9,442 bases of DNA. Origin: Betaproteobacteria bacterium UBA931 (GTDB lineage: Bacteria > Pseudomonadota > Gammaproteobacteria > Burkholderiales > Casimicrobiaceae). The position numbers were made by a program, and so were the translations under genes. The stretch lies in the NCBI GenBank assembly GCA_002293615.1, contig DBDN01000023.1, forward strand, positions 1 through 9,442. The letters run 5' to 3'. The notes under the pieces were generated by a model, which saw nothing but the letters and a program-made list of their open reading frames with translations, searched no databases and was not told the origin of the DNA. Within the stretch, counting starts at the first letter, position 1; each line of letters starts with the position of its first letter. Positions 1-6,276 of the stretch are shown in pieces.

Positions 1-61
1 GCACTTTTAAACCATAATTGACAGGTTTTGGTCATGACAGAAAAGGCGTAGAAATGGCTTA

Positions 62-93
62 GGTAAACAAAAAAGCACGCTATTGCGTGCTTT
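62..93 (-). terminator. Intrinsic terminator after tRNA-Leu
   Basis: Read on the minus strand, a perfect 9-bp stem AAAGCACGC/GCGTGCTTT (plus positions 72-80 and 85-93) closes a 4-base loop and is followed at once by a T-rich run (TTTTTTGTTT when the stem's last three T are counted). It lies about 15 bases beyond the CCA end of the tRNA, so it should end the tpiA-secG-tRNA transcript. The stem also has a short A-run on the other side, so some activity in the plus direction is possible. Confidence 0.85.
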
Positions 94-108
94 GATGATT
101 TTAAGGTG

Positions 109-193
109 TGGTGCCGACGATGAGACTCGAACTCATACGGCTTTCGCCACTGCCCCCTCAAGACAGCGTGTCTACCAATTTCACCACGTCGGC
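109..193 (-). tRNA. leuU: tRNA-Leu, anticodon GAG
   Basis: This is a class II tRNA of 85 bases including an encoded CCA (plus 109-111). The acceptor stem GCCGACG (187-193) pairs with CGTCGGC. The anticodon stem CTGTC/GGCAG (162-166 and 150-154) holds the loop TTGAGGG, giving anticodon GAG at plus 157-159, which reads CUC and CUU. A long variable arm with stem GGC/GCC and a GAAA loop is present, as expected for tRNA-Leu. The T arm ATGAG-TTCGAGT-CTCAT is perfect. It starts 33 bases after the secG stop and is probably co-transcribed with it. The same secG to tRNA-Leu(GAG) order is known in E. coli, where the tRNA gene is leuU. Confidence 0.96.
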
Positions 194-213
194 CTGCTTT
201 TTTGCGGAAGGTG

Positions 214-219
214 ATTGTA
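214..219 (-). promoter_or_regulatory. Possible -10 box before tRNA-Leu
   Basis: Minus-strand TACAAT lies just before the secG stop codon. It would put transcription start near 207, about 14 bases upstream of the mature tRNA. No good -35 hexamer is visible 16-18 bases further upstream, so this is a weak candidate for a private tRNA promoter on top of read-through from secG. Confidence 0.22.
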
Positions 220-226
220 TCTGTTT

Positions 227-718
227 TTACTGATTCGTGGGCGTTGTTTCTTCCGTTTTTTGTGCAGTGTTTTCTACGGGAACGGCAGTTTCGGCCGCGG
301 GTTTTTGCTCTTCCACAGGCGGTGCTTCCATGGCGGGCGGTGCAGGGATGTCGGTAGGCGCTGCTGTCGGCGCGGCATTGTTATCGCCCGGTAATTGCGG
401 CACATCCGTCGGAGCGGCGGGTACGGTTTGTTGTTGGGGAACACGATCCATTACGCTGCCGTCGGCCGGAAGCGAAGCGTGCTTGGTGCTGTAGTAAGTC
501 AGCCCCATGCTGGTGAGAAAGAAAAGGGTTACCAGAGCCGCGGTGGTACGCGACAGAAAATTGGCGGAGCCCGCCGCGCCGAATACGGAGCCGGATGCGC
601 CGCTGCCGAATGCAGCGCCCATATCGGCGCCTTTGCCGTGTTGCAGCAGAATAAAAACGCAGATCACGATGGCAATCAGCACATGAACAACTATCAGAAT
701 AGAAACTAAAAAATCCAT
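227..718 (-). CDS. secG: SecG, protein-export membrane subunit
   Basis: SecG is the small non-essential subunit of the SecYEG translocon in the inner membrane and aids SecA-driven export. The 163-residue product has two hydrophobic helices (about residues 4-25 and 56-75). They are joined by the family's conserved cytoplasmic loop LLQHGKGADMGAAFGSG (24-40), followed by SGSVFG. E. coli SecG has 110 residues; the surplus here is a Pro/Ala/Thr/Glu-rich C-terminal tail from about residue 84, with a loose internal repeat AAPTDVP (101-107) and AAPTDIP (119-125). Such tails vary between species and are probably disordered. The ATG start directly precedes the first helix. The ribosome binding site is weak (ACGAGAA). 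The gene lies 22 bases after tpiA and 33 before tRNA-Leu, so it is likely part of one transcript. The core assignment is secure; the role of the tail is unknown. Confidence 0.95.
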   Translation of the reverse strand: MDFLVSILIVVHVLIAIVICVFILLQHGKGADMGAAFGSGASGSVFGAAGSANFLSRTTAALVTLFFLTSMGLTYYSTKHASLPADGSVMDRVPQQQTVPAAPTDVPQLPGDNNAAPTAAPTDIPAPPAMEAPPVEEQKPAAETAVPVENTAQKTEETTPTNQ

Positions 719-740
719 TTTTTTCTCGTCAATAACAGGT

Positions 741-1484
741 TTAAGGCCGGACGGCTTTGATAATGTCTAAAAATTCTTCGGGATTAAGCGATGCGCTGCC
801 GACCAGCGCGCCATCGACATGATCGATATGCAGGATAGCTTGCGCATTGCCGGCTTTGACGCTGCCGCCGTAAAGCAACGGGGTATTGTCGCATTCGGCA
901 CGGCGCAGCAAATCACGAAGCAGTACATGCATTTTCCGGATATCGTCCGGATTGGCGGCGCGCCCGGTTCCGATTGCCCAGACCGGTTCATAAGCGACGA
1001 CCAGTCGCGCTTTTTCGCTTTTGTCCAAAGAGTCAAGTACGGCGGACAATTGCCGGGTGACGACGGCGGCGGTTTTGTCGCTTTCGCGTTCCTCCAGTGT
1101 TTCGCCGACGCATATGATCGGCTGCAAACCGGAACCGGCGGCCGTTTTGGCTTTGGTCGCCACTTGCCCATCGCTTTCGCCATAAAGCGCGCGGCGTTCG
1201 GAATGGCCGACGATCACACAGTGGCAGCCGAAATCATGAAGCATCGATACCGCGACTTCACCGGTATAAGCGCCGCCGAGATATTCGCTGACATTTTGCG
1301 CACCCCAGCGGATATGGCTTTGCGCCAGCATGTGTTGCGTTTGGGCGAGGTAGGGAAAAGGAACGCAGACCGCGACGTTATCTTGCTCGGTCACACTTGC
1401 GCACAATGCCGCCAAGCGGGCGGCATTGTCGGGCAGGCTGCCGTGCATTTTCCAGTTGCCAACGATGTATTTGCTTCGGGGCAT
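741..1484 (-). CDS. tpiA: Triosephosphate isomerase
   Basis: This cytoplasmic TIM-barrel enzyme interconverts dihydroxyacetone phosphate and glyceraldehyde 3-phosphate in glycolysis and gluconeogenesis. The product has 247 residues, normal for the family. Visible signatures are GNWKMHG with catalytic N10 and K12, VGHSERR with electrophilic H94, AYEPVWAIGTG with general base E166 and the mobile loop 6 that follows, and the phosphate-binding segments YGGSV (205-209) and GALVGSASL (225-233). No key residue is missing. The ATG at 1482-1484 places GNWKM at the usual distance from the N terminus. No strong Shine-Dalgarno sequence precedes it; the nearest purine run, TGGAA, is some 11-15 bases upstream within an inverted repeat. 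It is transcribed divergently from psd and is followed by secG, an arrangement known in Proteobacteria. Confidence 0.97.
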   Translation of the reverse strand: MPRSKYIVGNWKMHGSLPDNAARLAALCASVTEQDNVAVCVPFPYLAQTQHMLAQSHIRWGAQNVSEYLGGAYTGEVAVSMLHDFGCHCVIVGHSERRALYGESDGQVATKAKTAAGSGLQPIICVGETLEERESDKTAAVVTRQLSAVLDSLDKSEKARLVVAYEPVWAIGTGRAANPDDIRKMHVLLRDLLRRAECDNTPLLYGGSVKAGNAQAILHIDHVDGALVGSASLNPEEFLDIIKAVRP

Positions 1485-1496
1485 GAATCGGGCTTG

Positions 1497-1523
1497 ATTC
1501 CAGAATTAAAAATAATCTGGAAT
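1497..1523. repeat. 8-bp inverted repeat upstream of tpiA
   Basis: ATTCCAGA (1497-1504) and TCTGGAAT (1516-1523) are perfect reverse complements separated by 11 AT-rich bases, and the repeat ends 12 bases before the tpiA start codon. It overlaps the candidate tpiA -10 box, so it could be an operator. If transcription starts further upstream, it would instead be an mRNA hairpin next to the start codon. One such repeat is expected by chance in a window of this size; position is the only argument for function. Confidence 0.4.
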
Positions 1524-1551
1524 TTTACACATAGAGGGGCTTGGGCAGCAA
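1522..1551 (-). promoter_or_regulatory. Candidate promoter for tpiA
   Basis: On the minus strand TAAAAT (plus 1522-1527) matches the sigma-70 -10 consensus at five of six bases. TTGCTG (plus 1546-1551) lies 18 bases upstream and keeps only the TTG half of the -35 box. The predicted start near 1515 would leave a leader of about 30 bases. The match is moderate. Confidence 0.33.
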
Positions 1552-1624
1552 GAAAAAGCCGGTAATTTTGTGGTTTTCACGCATTTTTGAGGAACGATTT
1601 TCAGCGTAACGGTAAGCGCTATTC

Positions 1625-1630
1625 TATAAT
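1625..1630 (+). promoter_or_regulatory. -10 box of psd promoter
   Basis: A perfect TATAAT lies 75 bases upstream of the psd start, facing psd in the divergent intergenic region. Transcription would begin near 1637, giving a leader of about 70 bases. No convincing -35 hexamer sits at 16-18 bases upstream (around 1601-1608), so it may be activator-dependent or weak. It is the best plus-strand promoter candidate in this region. Confidence 0.5.
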
Positions 1631-1661
1631 GTGCCCATTTGTATATCGTCGCGCGCCATGT

Positions 1662-1705
1662 TAAAAGCGCGGTAAAACGCGCATAAAACTGTTAAAGGGG
1701 TTAAA
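1662..1705 (+). repeat. Phased TAAAA tracts in psd leader
   Basis: TAAAA occurs at 1662, 1673 and 1684, exactly 11 bases apart, followed by TAAA at 1693 and 1702. Between the first two, GCGCG (1667-1671) and CGCGC (1678-1682) can form a 5-bp all-GC stem with loop GTAAAA. The psd Shine-Dalgarno AAAGGGG (1694-1700) lies inside this block and is followed by the TTG start. What is seen is the periodic spacing; any curvature or leader function is inference. Confidence 0.45.
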
Positions 1706-2422
1706 TTGCCAGAACGATCGAATGATTTTTATCCACATCCTTGGCTTGCGCGCGAGGGTTGGTTTTTTCTTGCGTTGGCAGCGATCATTGCGGCGTTGCT
1801 TACCGTTTTGGCATGTTATTGGTCGTTCTGGGACTGGCCGGCGGCGCTCGGCTGGCTGGTTTTTGTTTTCGTTGTCCAGTTTTTCCGCGACCCGGCGCGG
1901 ACGATTCCGGCGCAAGACGGCGTTGTGTTGTGTCCGGCGGATGGGCGCGTCATCAAGGTGGAAAAAGCGCATGATCCGTATCTCAATCGGGACGCGTTGA
2001 AAATCAGCGTATTTATGAATGTATTTAATGTGCATTCAAACCGTATTCCGGTGGACGGACGCATCGTTAACGCCTGGTACGCGCCCGGGCGTTTTTTTAA
2101 CGCAGCGCTGGATAAGGCGTCGTCGGAAAATGAGCGCAATGCGTTGCATATCGTCACGGAAAGTCGCGAGGATGTCACCTGTGTACAGATTGCCGGGCTG
2201 ATTGCGCGACGCATTCTGTGCTATGTCAAAGCGCAGGACACGGTCAAACGCGGGCAGCGTTACGGTTTTATCCGTTTTGGTTCGCGCGTTGACGTTTATT
2301 TGCCGCTTGATGCCAGCGCGTGTGTGGCCATCGGGCAAAAAGTGCGGGCGACGGAAACGGTGCTGGCCAGGATGCGGCAGCCGACCGGATCGGCCGGATC
2401 AACTGAGAAAAGCGATGTTTGA
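1706..2422 (+). CDS. psd: Phosphatidylserine decarboxylase proenzyme
   Basis: Psd converts phosphatidylserine to phosphatidylethanolamine at the inner membrane. The proenzyme cuts itself before a serine that becomes the pyruvoyl cofactor. The 238-residue product is the short bacterial type. Its N terminus has one or two membrane segments (about residues 19-37 and 45-60), followed by FFRDPAR (59-65), CPADGRV (76-82) and [11 protein letters not shown] (103-113). The processing site is [15 protein letters not shown] with cleavage predicted between G192 and S193. I chose the TTG start at 1706 because a strong AAAGGGG sits 5 bases upstream and no ATG is available near the N terminus. The last codons overlap pssA by 8 bases, which suits coupled synthesis of two consecutive pathway enzymes. 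A PE-pathway neighbour makes the assignment safe. Confidence 0.94.
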   Translation: MPERSNDFYPHPWLAREGWFFLALAAIIAALLTVLACYWSFWDWPAALGWLVFVFVVQFFRDPARTIPAQDGVVLCPADGRVIKVEKAHDPYLNRDALKISVFMNVFNVHSNRIPVDGRIVNAWYAPGRFFNAALDKASSENERNALHIVTESREDVTCVQIAGLIARRILCYVKAQDTVKRGQRYGFIRFGSRVDVYLPLDASACVAIGQKVRATETVLARMRQPTGSAGSTEKSDV

Positions 2423-3167
2423 GGACGATCAGGAACAGCGTATTTTGCGCAAAACCCAAGGCAAGCGGCGCGGTATTTATCTGCTGCCGAACCTTTTTAC
2501 GACGGCGTCACTTTTTGCCGGCTTTTTTTCGATCGTGCAAGGGTACGGCGGTAATTTTTCGCGGGCGGCTGCGGCAATCTTCGTTGCGATGGTGCTGGAC
2601 AGCCTTGACGGACGCGTGGCGCGGATGACCAGGACGCAAAGCCCATTTGGCGCGGAATATGACAGTCTGTCGGATATGGTGTCGTTTGGCGTTGCGCCGG
2701 CATTGCTGATTTATGTTTGGGCACTCAACCAACTGGGCAAACTGGGTTGGTTGGCGGCGTTTGTTTTTGTGGCGGGCGCCGCGTTGCGGCTGGCGCGTTT
2801 CAACACCATGCTGGAGGTGGCGGATAAACGCTGGTTTATCGGCTTGCCCAGCCCGGCGGCGGCGGCATTGGTCGCAGGGTTCGTCTGGATTTCGCACGAT
2901 AACGAAATCATTGCGCGCAATGTCTTATGGCTGGCGTGGGCGATCACGCTTTTTGCCGGGCTGACGATGATCAGCAATATCAAATATTACAGCTTCAAAA
3001 CCATCAATTTGCGTAAAAGCGTGTCGTTCGTGGCCGTTGCGTTTTTAGTGGTTATTTTTGTGCTTATCGCCTGGTATCCGGCTCTCGTGCTTTTTTCCTG
3101 TTTTGCGGTATATGCGTTGGCCGGTTTTGTGACAACCGGGTGGCTTTTTTGGAAAAAGCGTTGTTGA
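2415..3167 (+). CDS. pssA: CDP-diacylglycerol-serine O-phosphatidyltransferase
   Basis: PssA joins serine to CDP-diacylglycerol to give phosphatidylserine, the substrate of Psd encoded just upstream. The 250-residue protein is a multi-pass membrane enzyme of the CDP-alcohol phosphatidyltransferase family. The full signature DxxDGxxARx8GxxxDxxxD is present, with D62, D65, G66, A69, R70, G79, D83 and D87. Hydrophobic segments lie near residues 22-42, 52-64, 91-105, 112-127, 146-160, 170-187, 203-220 and 222-244. The reading frame stays open upstream to 2202, but the ATG at 2415 is the right start: it overlaps the psd stop in ATGTTTGA, has TGAGAAA upstream, and gives the usual family N terminus before [10 protein letters not shown]. 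This is the integral-membrane type, unrelated to the phospholipase D-like E. coli PssA. Confidence 0.95.
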   Translation: MFEDDQEQRILRKTQGKRRGIYLLPNLFTTASLFAGFFSIVQGYGGNFSRAAAAIFVAMVLDSLDGRVARMTRTQSPFGAEYDSLSDMVSFGVAPALLIYVWALNQLGKLGWLAAFVFVAGAALRLARFNTMLEVADKRWFIGLPSPAAAALVAGFVWISHDNEIIARNVLWLAWAITLFAGLTMISNIKYYSFKTINLRKSVSFVAVAFLVVIFVLIAWYPALVLFSCFAVYALAGFVTTGWLFWKKRC

Positions 3168-3198
3168 CGTGATTCTGCGGCGCATCTTCTTTCTGGGC

Positions 3199-3204
3199 TA
3201 CAAT
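3199..3204 (+). promoter_or_regulatory. Candidate -10 box before lepA
   Basis: TACAAT in the 93-base pssA-lepA gap matches the -10 consensus at five of six bases, and transcription would begin near 3211. The hexamers 16-19 bases upstream are poor. A TTGACG at 3164-3169 is 29 bases away, too far to serve. A promoter here would make lepA-lepB and the following genes at least partly independent of psd-pssA. Confidence 0.35.
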
Positions 3205-3219
3205 ACGGCGTTTTTTGAT

Positions 3220-3243
3220 AGCGGGAGCGAACAGGTTCCCGCT
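3220..3243 (+). other. Hairpin in lepA leader
   Basis: AGCGGGA (3220-3226) pairs perfectly with TCCCGCT (3237-3243) around a 10-base loop. It lies between the candidate -10 box and the lepA Shine-Dalgarno AGGA (3251-3254). No T-run follows, so it is not a standard terminator. If transcription starts near 3211 the hairpin would sit close to the mRNA 5' end, a position that can stabilise messages. Function is inferred only. Confidence 0.45.
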
Positions 3244-3260
3244 TACGTTTAGGAATTGTC

Positions 3261-5054
3261 GTGCAGCAAATTCGTAATTTCTCCATCATCGCGCATATTG
3301 ACCATGGCAAATCGACGCTGGCCGACCGGCTGATTCAGCGTTGCGGCGGCTTATCGGATCGCGAAATGAACGAGCAGGTACTCGATTCAATGGCGCTTGA
3401 GCGCGAGCGCGGCATTACGATCAAGGCCCAAACCGCAGCGTTGCATTATCAGGCGCGTGATGGGCAAATGTATCTTCTCAACATGATCGATACGCCGGGG
3501 CATGTCGATTTTGCCTATGAGGTGTCGCGGTCATTGGCGGCATGCGAAGGGGCACTGCTGGTGGTGGATGCATCACAGGGCGTCGAGGCGCAGACGGTGG
3601 CGAATTGTTATACGGCGATCGAACTGGGCGTGGAAGTGTTTCCGGTGTTGAACAAAATCGATTTGCCGTCGGCCCAGCCGGAACGCGTGGTCGAAGAAAT
3701 TGAGGACATTGTCGGCATTGAAGCCGGCAACGCGATTCGCGCCAGCGCGAAAACGGGTGAGGGCATCGACGATATTCTCGAAGCGATTATCGACCGGGTG
3801 CCGCCGCCCAAAGGCGATCCGGCCGCGCCGTTGCAGGCGCTGATCATTGATTCGTGGTTTGATAATTACGTCGGCGTGGTGATGCTGGTGCGCGTGATGC
3901 AAGGCACGCTGAAAACGCGCGAAAAAATTCTTTTGATGTCAACGAATGCGTCTTATCAATGCGAGCAGCTTGGTGTATTCACGCCGAAATCGGTGGCAAA
4001 ACCATCGTTGTCGGCGGGCGAAGTCGGCTTCATTATTGCCGGCATCAAAGAGCTGAACGCGGCGAAAGTGGGTGATACGGTAACGTTTGCGGCCAAGCCC
4101 GCCGCGAAAGAATTGCCCGGCTTTAAGGAAGTGAAGCCGCAGGTATTTGCGGGCTTGTATCCGGTGGAGGCCAATCAATATGAGGCGCTGCGCGACGCGC
4201 TGGACAAATTGAAGCTCAACGACGCGTCGTTGCACTACGAGCCGGAGGTTTCACAAGCGCTCGGTTTCGGTTTTCGCTGCGGCTTTCTCGGTTTGCTGCA
4301 CATGGACATCGTGCAGGAACGGTTGGAGCGCGAATACGATATGGATCTGGTGACGACCGCGCCGACCGTGGTTTATCAGCTTTTGCTGAACGACGGCAGC
4401 GTTGTCGAAATTGAAAATCCGTCGAAACTACCGGATTTATCGCGGGTTGCGGAAATTCGCGAGCCGATTATTACCGCGACTATCCTGCTGCCCCAGGATT
4501 ACGTCGGCCCGGTATTGACGTTGTGTACGGAAAAGCGCGGCATTCAGAAGAACATGCAGTATGTCGGGCGGCAGGTGATGCTGACTTATGAATTGCCGAT
4601 GGCGGAAGTGGTAATGGATTTTTTTGACCGCTTAAAATCGGTATCGCGCGGTTATGCGTCGCTTGATTACGATTTCAAGGAATTCCGCGAGGCTGATGTC
4701 ATCAAGCTGGATATTCTGATCAACGGCGAGCGCGTCGATGCGTTGTCGTCGATGGTGCATCGTTCGGTGGCGCAGTATCGCGGGCGGGAGGTTGTGGCGC
4801 GGATGCGCAAACTGATTCCGCGCCAGATGTTTGACGTTGCCGTACAGGCCGCCATCGGCGGCCAGATCATCGCACGGGAAACCATCAAGGCGTTGCGCAA
4901 AAACGTACTGGCAAAATGTTATGGCGGTGATATTACCCGCAAGCGTAAACTGTTGGAGAAGCAGAAAGCCGGTAAAAAGCGTATGAAAGCCGTGGGCAGC
5001 GTGGAAATCCCACAAGAAGCTTTTCTGGCAATTTTGCAGGTGGATGATAAATAG
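3261..5054 (+). CDS. lepA: Elongation factor 4 (LepA), ribosome GTPase
   Basis: LepA is a translational GTPase that acts on ribosomes, with reported roles in back-translocation and in initiation or 30S biogenesis. The product has 597 residues, against 599 in E. coli. GTPase motifs are AHIDHGKST (G1, 11-19), the switch I region [11 protein letters not shown] (48-58), DTPGH (G3, 77-81), NKID (G4, 131-134) and SAK (G5, 162-164). The EF-G-like domains follow, and the C-terminal LepA domain includes [25 protein letters not shown], rich in basic residues and typical of the family. The GTG start at 3261 has AGGA 6 bases upstream and gives the usual N terminus [16 protein letters not shown]. The stop overlaps the ribosome binding site of lepB, which begins 11 bases later. 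The lepA-lepB pair is conserved widely in Proteobacteria. Confidence 0.98.
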   Translation: MQQIRNFSIIAHIDHGKSTLADRLIQRCGGLSDREMNEQVLDSMALERERGITIKAQTAALHYQARDGQMYLLNMIDTPGHVDFAYEVSRSLAACEGALLVVDASQGVEAQTVANCYTAIELGVEVFPVLNKIDLPSAQPERVVEEIEDIVGIEAGNAIRASAKTGEGIDDILEAIIDRVPPPKGDPAAPLQALIIDSWFDNYVGVVMLVRVMQGTLKTREKILLMSTNASYQCEQLGVFTPKSVAKPSLSAGEVGFIIAGIKELNAAKVGDTVTFAAKPAAKELPGFKEVKPQVFAGLYPVEANQYEALRDALDKLKLNDASLHYEPEVSQALGFGFRCGFLGLLHMDIVQERLEREYDMDLVTTAPTVVYQLLLNDGSVVEIENPSKLPDLSRVAEIREPIITATILLPQDYVGPVLTLCTEKRGIQKNMQYVGRQVMLTYELPMAEVVMDFFDRLKSVSRGYASLDYDFKEFREADVIKLDILINGERVDALSSMVHRSVAQYRGREVVARMRKLIPRQMFDVAVQAAIGGQIIARETIKALRKNVLAKCYGGDITRKRKLLEKQKAGKKRMKAVGSVEIPQEAFLAILQVDDK

Positions 5055-5065
5055 GGGAGAGCATT

Positions 5066-5896
5066 TTGAATTTTCCGTTAATACTTTTTGTGCTGACGCT
5101 GATCACCGGGGTGATCTGGGCGCTTGACCGGTTTTATCTGCGCAAAAAGCGCGGTAAAGAGGCACCGACGCCGGCATGGATTGACTACACGGGTAGTTTT
5201 TTCCCGGTGTTGCTGATTGTGTTCGTGTTGCGTAGCTTCATTGTTGAACCGTTCAAAATCCCATCTTCGTCCATGCGTCCGACGCTGGAGGTCGGTGATT
5301 TTATTTTGGTCAATAAATTCAGCTACGGCATCCGCTTACCTGTGATTGAGAAGAAAATCATCCCGCTGGGCGAACCGCAGCGCGGTGATCCGATCGTGTT
5401 TCGCTACCCGCTTAACCCGTCTCAGGATTACATTAAGCGCGTGGTCGGCGTATCCGGCGACGTTGTCGAATATCGCGATAAGGTGCTGACAGTCAATGGC
5501 AAAGCATTGCCGCATCAGCCGGACGGAGAGTACGCTTACATGGAAGGCATCGGTAAATTTGAAAATTTGAAACAATTTGTCGAAACGGCTTATCCGGAAG
5601 AAGGAAATCGCGCGTATCGTATTGCGGTAGATCCCGGCTATCCCACATTGGATTTACGCGGCGTTCGCCATTTTGAGCGTCAAAATGCCTGCCAATATGC
5701 GCATGACGGCTTTCGTTGTACTGTGCCGGAAGGGTATTATTGGGCGATGGGCGATAATCGCGATCGCAGCGATGACAGCCGTTACTGGGGTTTTGTGCCG
5801 GATGAGTATTTGCGCGGCAAGGCGTTTTTTATCTGGTTTAACTGGGACGATATTTCCAGTTTTTCGTTTAATCGGGTGGGCAGCAGTATTCAATGA
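5066..5896 (+). CDS. lepB: Signal peptidase I
   Basis: LepB removes signal peptides from exported proteins on the periplasmic face of the inner membrane. The 276-residue product has two N-terminal membrane segments (about 3-20 and 45-60), then the catalytic domain. Box B IPSSSMRPTL carries nucleophile S69. Box D DYIKRVVGVSGD carries the general base K124. Box E MGDNRDRSDDSRYWGFVP spans 228-245. C209 and C218 lie in the insert before box E and could form a disulfide, as a Cys pair does in E. coli LepB. The TTG start at 5066 is preferred because AGGGGAGA stands 5 bases upstream and no methionine occurs before M70, which would discard the active serine. The gene lies 11 bases after lepA and 16 before the DUF4845 gene. 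Confidence 0.97.
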   Translation: MNFPLILFVLTLITGVIWALDRFYLRKKRGKEAPTPAWIDYTGSFFPVLLIVFVLRSFIVEPFKIPSSSMRPTLEVGDFILVNKFSYGIRLPVIEKKIIPLGEPQRGDPIVFRYPLNPSQDYIKRVVGVSGDVVEYRDKVLTVNGKALPHQPDGEYAYMEGIGKFENLKQFVETAYPEEGNRAYRIAVDPGYPTLDLRGVRHFERQNACQYAHDGFRCTVPEGYYWAMGDNRDRSDDSRYWGFVPDEYLRGKAFFIWFNWDDISSFSFNRVGSSIQ

Positions 5897-5912
5897 ATAG
5901 AAAGGAAATCTC

Positions 5913-6263
5913 ATGAATCAAGCGATGAAATGTCAACAAAAAGGGTTGTCCTTGTGGGGTCTTTTGGGTGTGATCCTTTTGGCGCTGGCGGTGATCTGGA
6001 TTGCGATTAAGGTGGTGCCGGAATATCTCGCGGCATCGACGGTAAAAGCGTGTTTGCAGGATGCTTATACTAATGGCGGCGGTAATTTTGCTAGAAGCAA
6101 AAGCAATTTTGACCAATGTCTCAATCTCAACGGAATTTATGAAACAGGCAATTACAATCTCAATATGAACGGCCAAACACTGACGCTGGATTGGGAGGTT
6201 TTATTGCCGATAGCCGGTAACGCGTCGTTGCTGCTTCAGTTCAACGCGCAAGCGCCGGAATAA
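5913..6263 (+). CDS. DUF4845 family small membrane protein
   Basis: This 116-residue protein matches the DUF4845 family in size, position and sequence pattern: KGLSLWGLLGVILLALAV with one membrane helix (about 13-34), then KVVPEY (33-38), and near the end the LLPIAGNASLLLQF segment that resembles the family's usual PLFGNVSLLLDF. The function is unknown. Its standard place between lepB and rnc in Beta- and Gammaproteobacteria suggests an envelope role, possibly near LepB, but that is inference from context. The part after the helix, probably periplasmic, is rich in asparagine (nine Asn in residues 50-90), includes C47 and C69, and is visibly more AT-rich than neighbouring genes, with a rare AGA arginine codon. 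The ATG start has a strong AAAGGAAA upstream. It begins 16 bases after lepB and ends 13 bases before the rnc start. Confidence 0.85.
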   Translation: MNQAMKCQQKGLSLWGLLGVILLALAVIWIAIKVVPEYLAASTVKACLQDAYTNGGGNFARSKSNFDQCLNLNGIYETGNYNLNMNGQTLTLDWEVLLPIAGNASLLLQFNAQAPE

Positions 6264-6276
6264 TCGTCCACTGATC

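Noticed and set aside
18..23. TTGACA resembling a -35 box on the plus strand
   Set aside because: No -10 box follows at 15-19 bases, and the next gene on the plus strand is over 1.6 kb away.
1..108. Possible gene or promoter at the left edge
   Set aside because: Apart from the terminator I see no coding frame or paired promoter boxes. In related genomes nuoA often follows this tRNA, but it would lie outside the window.
819..1565. Long plus-strand open frame (248 codons) opposite tpiA
   Set aside because: It is antisense to a clear triosephosphate isomerase gene, resembles no family I know, has no good ribosome binding site, and is explained by the GC-rich codon bias of the real gene.
2202..2414. 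Upstream in-frame extension of pssA inside psd
   Set aside because: The extra 71 residues are Arg/Cys-rich and read out of frame through psd. The ATG at 2415 gives the normal family N terminus.
3121..3159. Two hairpins at the end of pssA (CCGGTT/AACCGG, then GCTTTTT/AAAAAGC) as a terminator
   Set aside because: The first has a 6-bp stem with its T-run offset by five bases, and the second has no T-run after it. Both lie in coding sequence for the last membrane helix, so a terminator is not supported.
3164..3169. TTGACG as the -35 box for lepA
   Set aside because: It is 29 bases from the TACAAT box, far outside the usual 16-18 base spacing.
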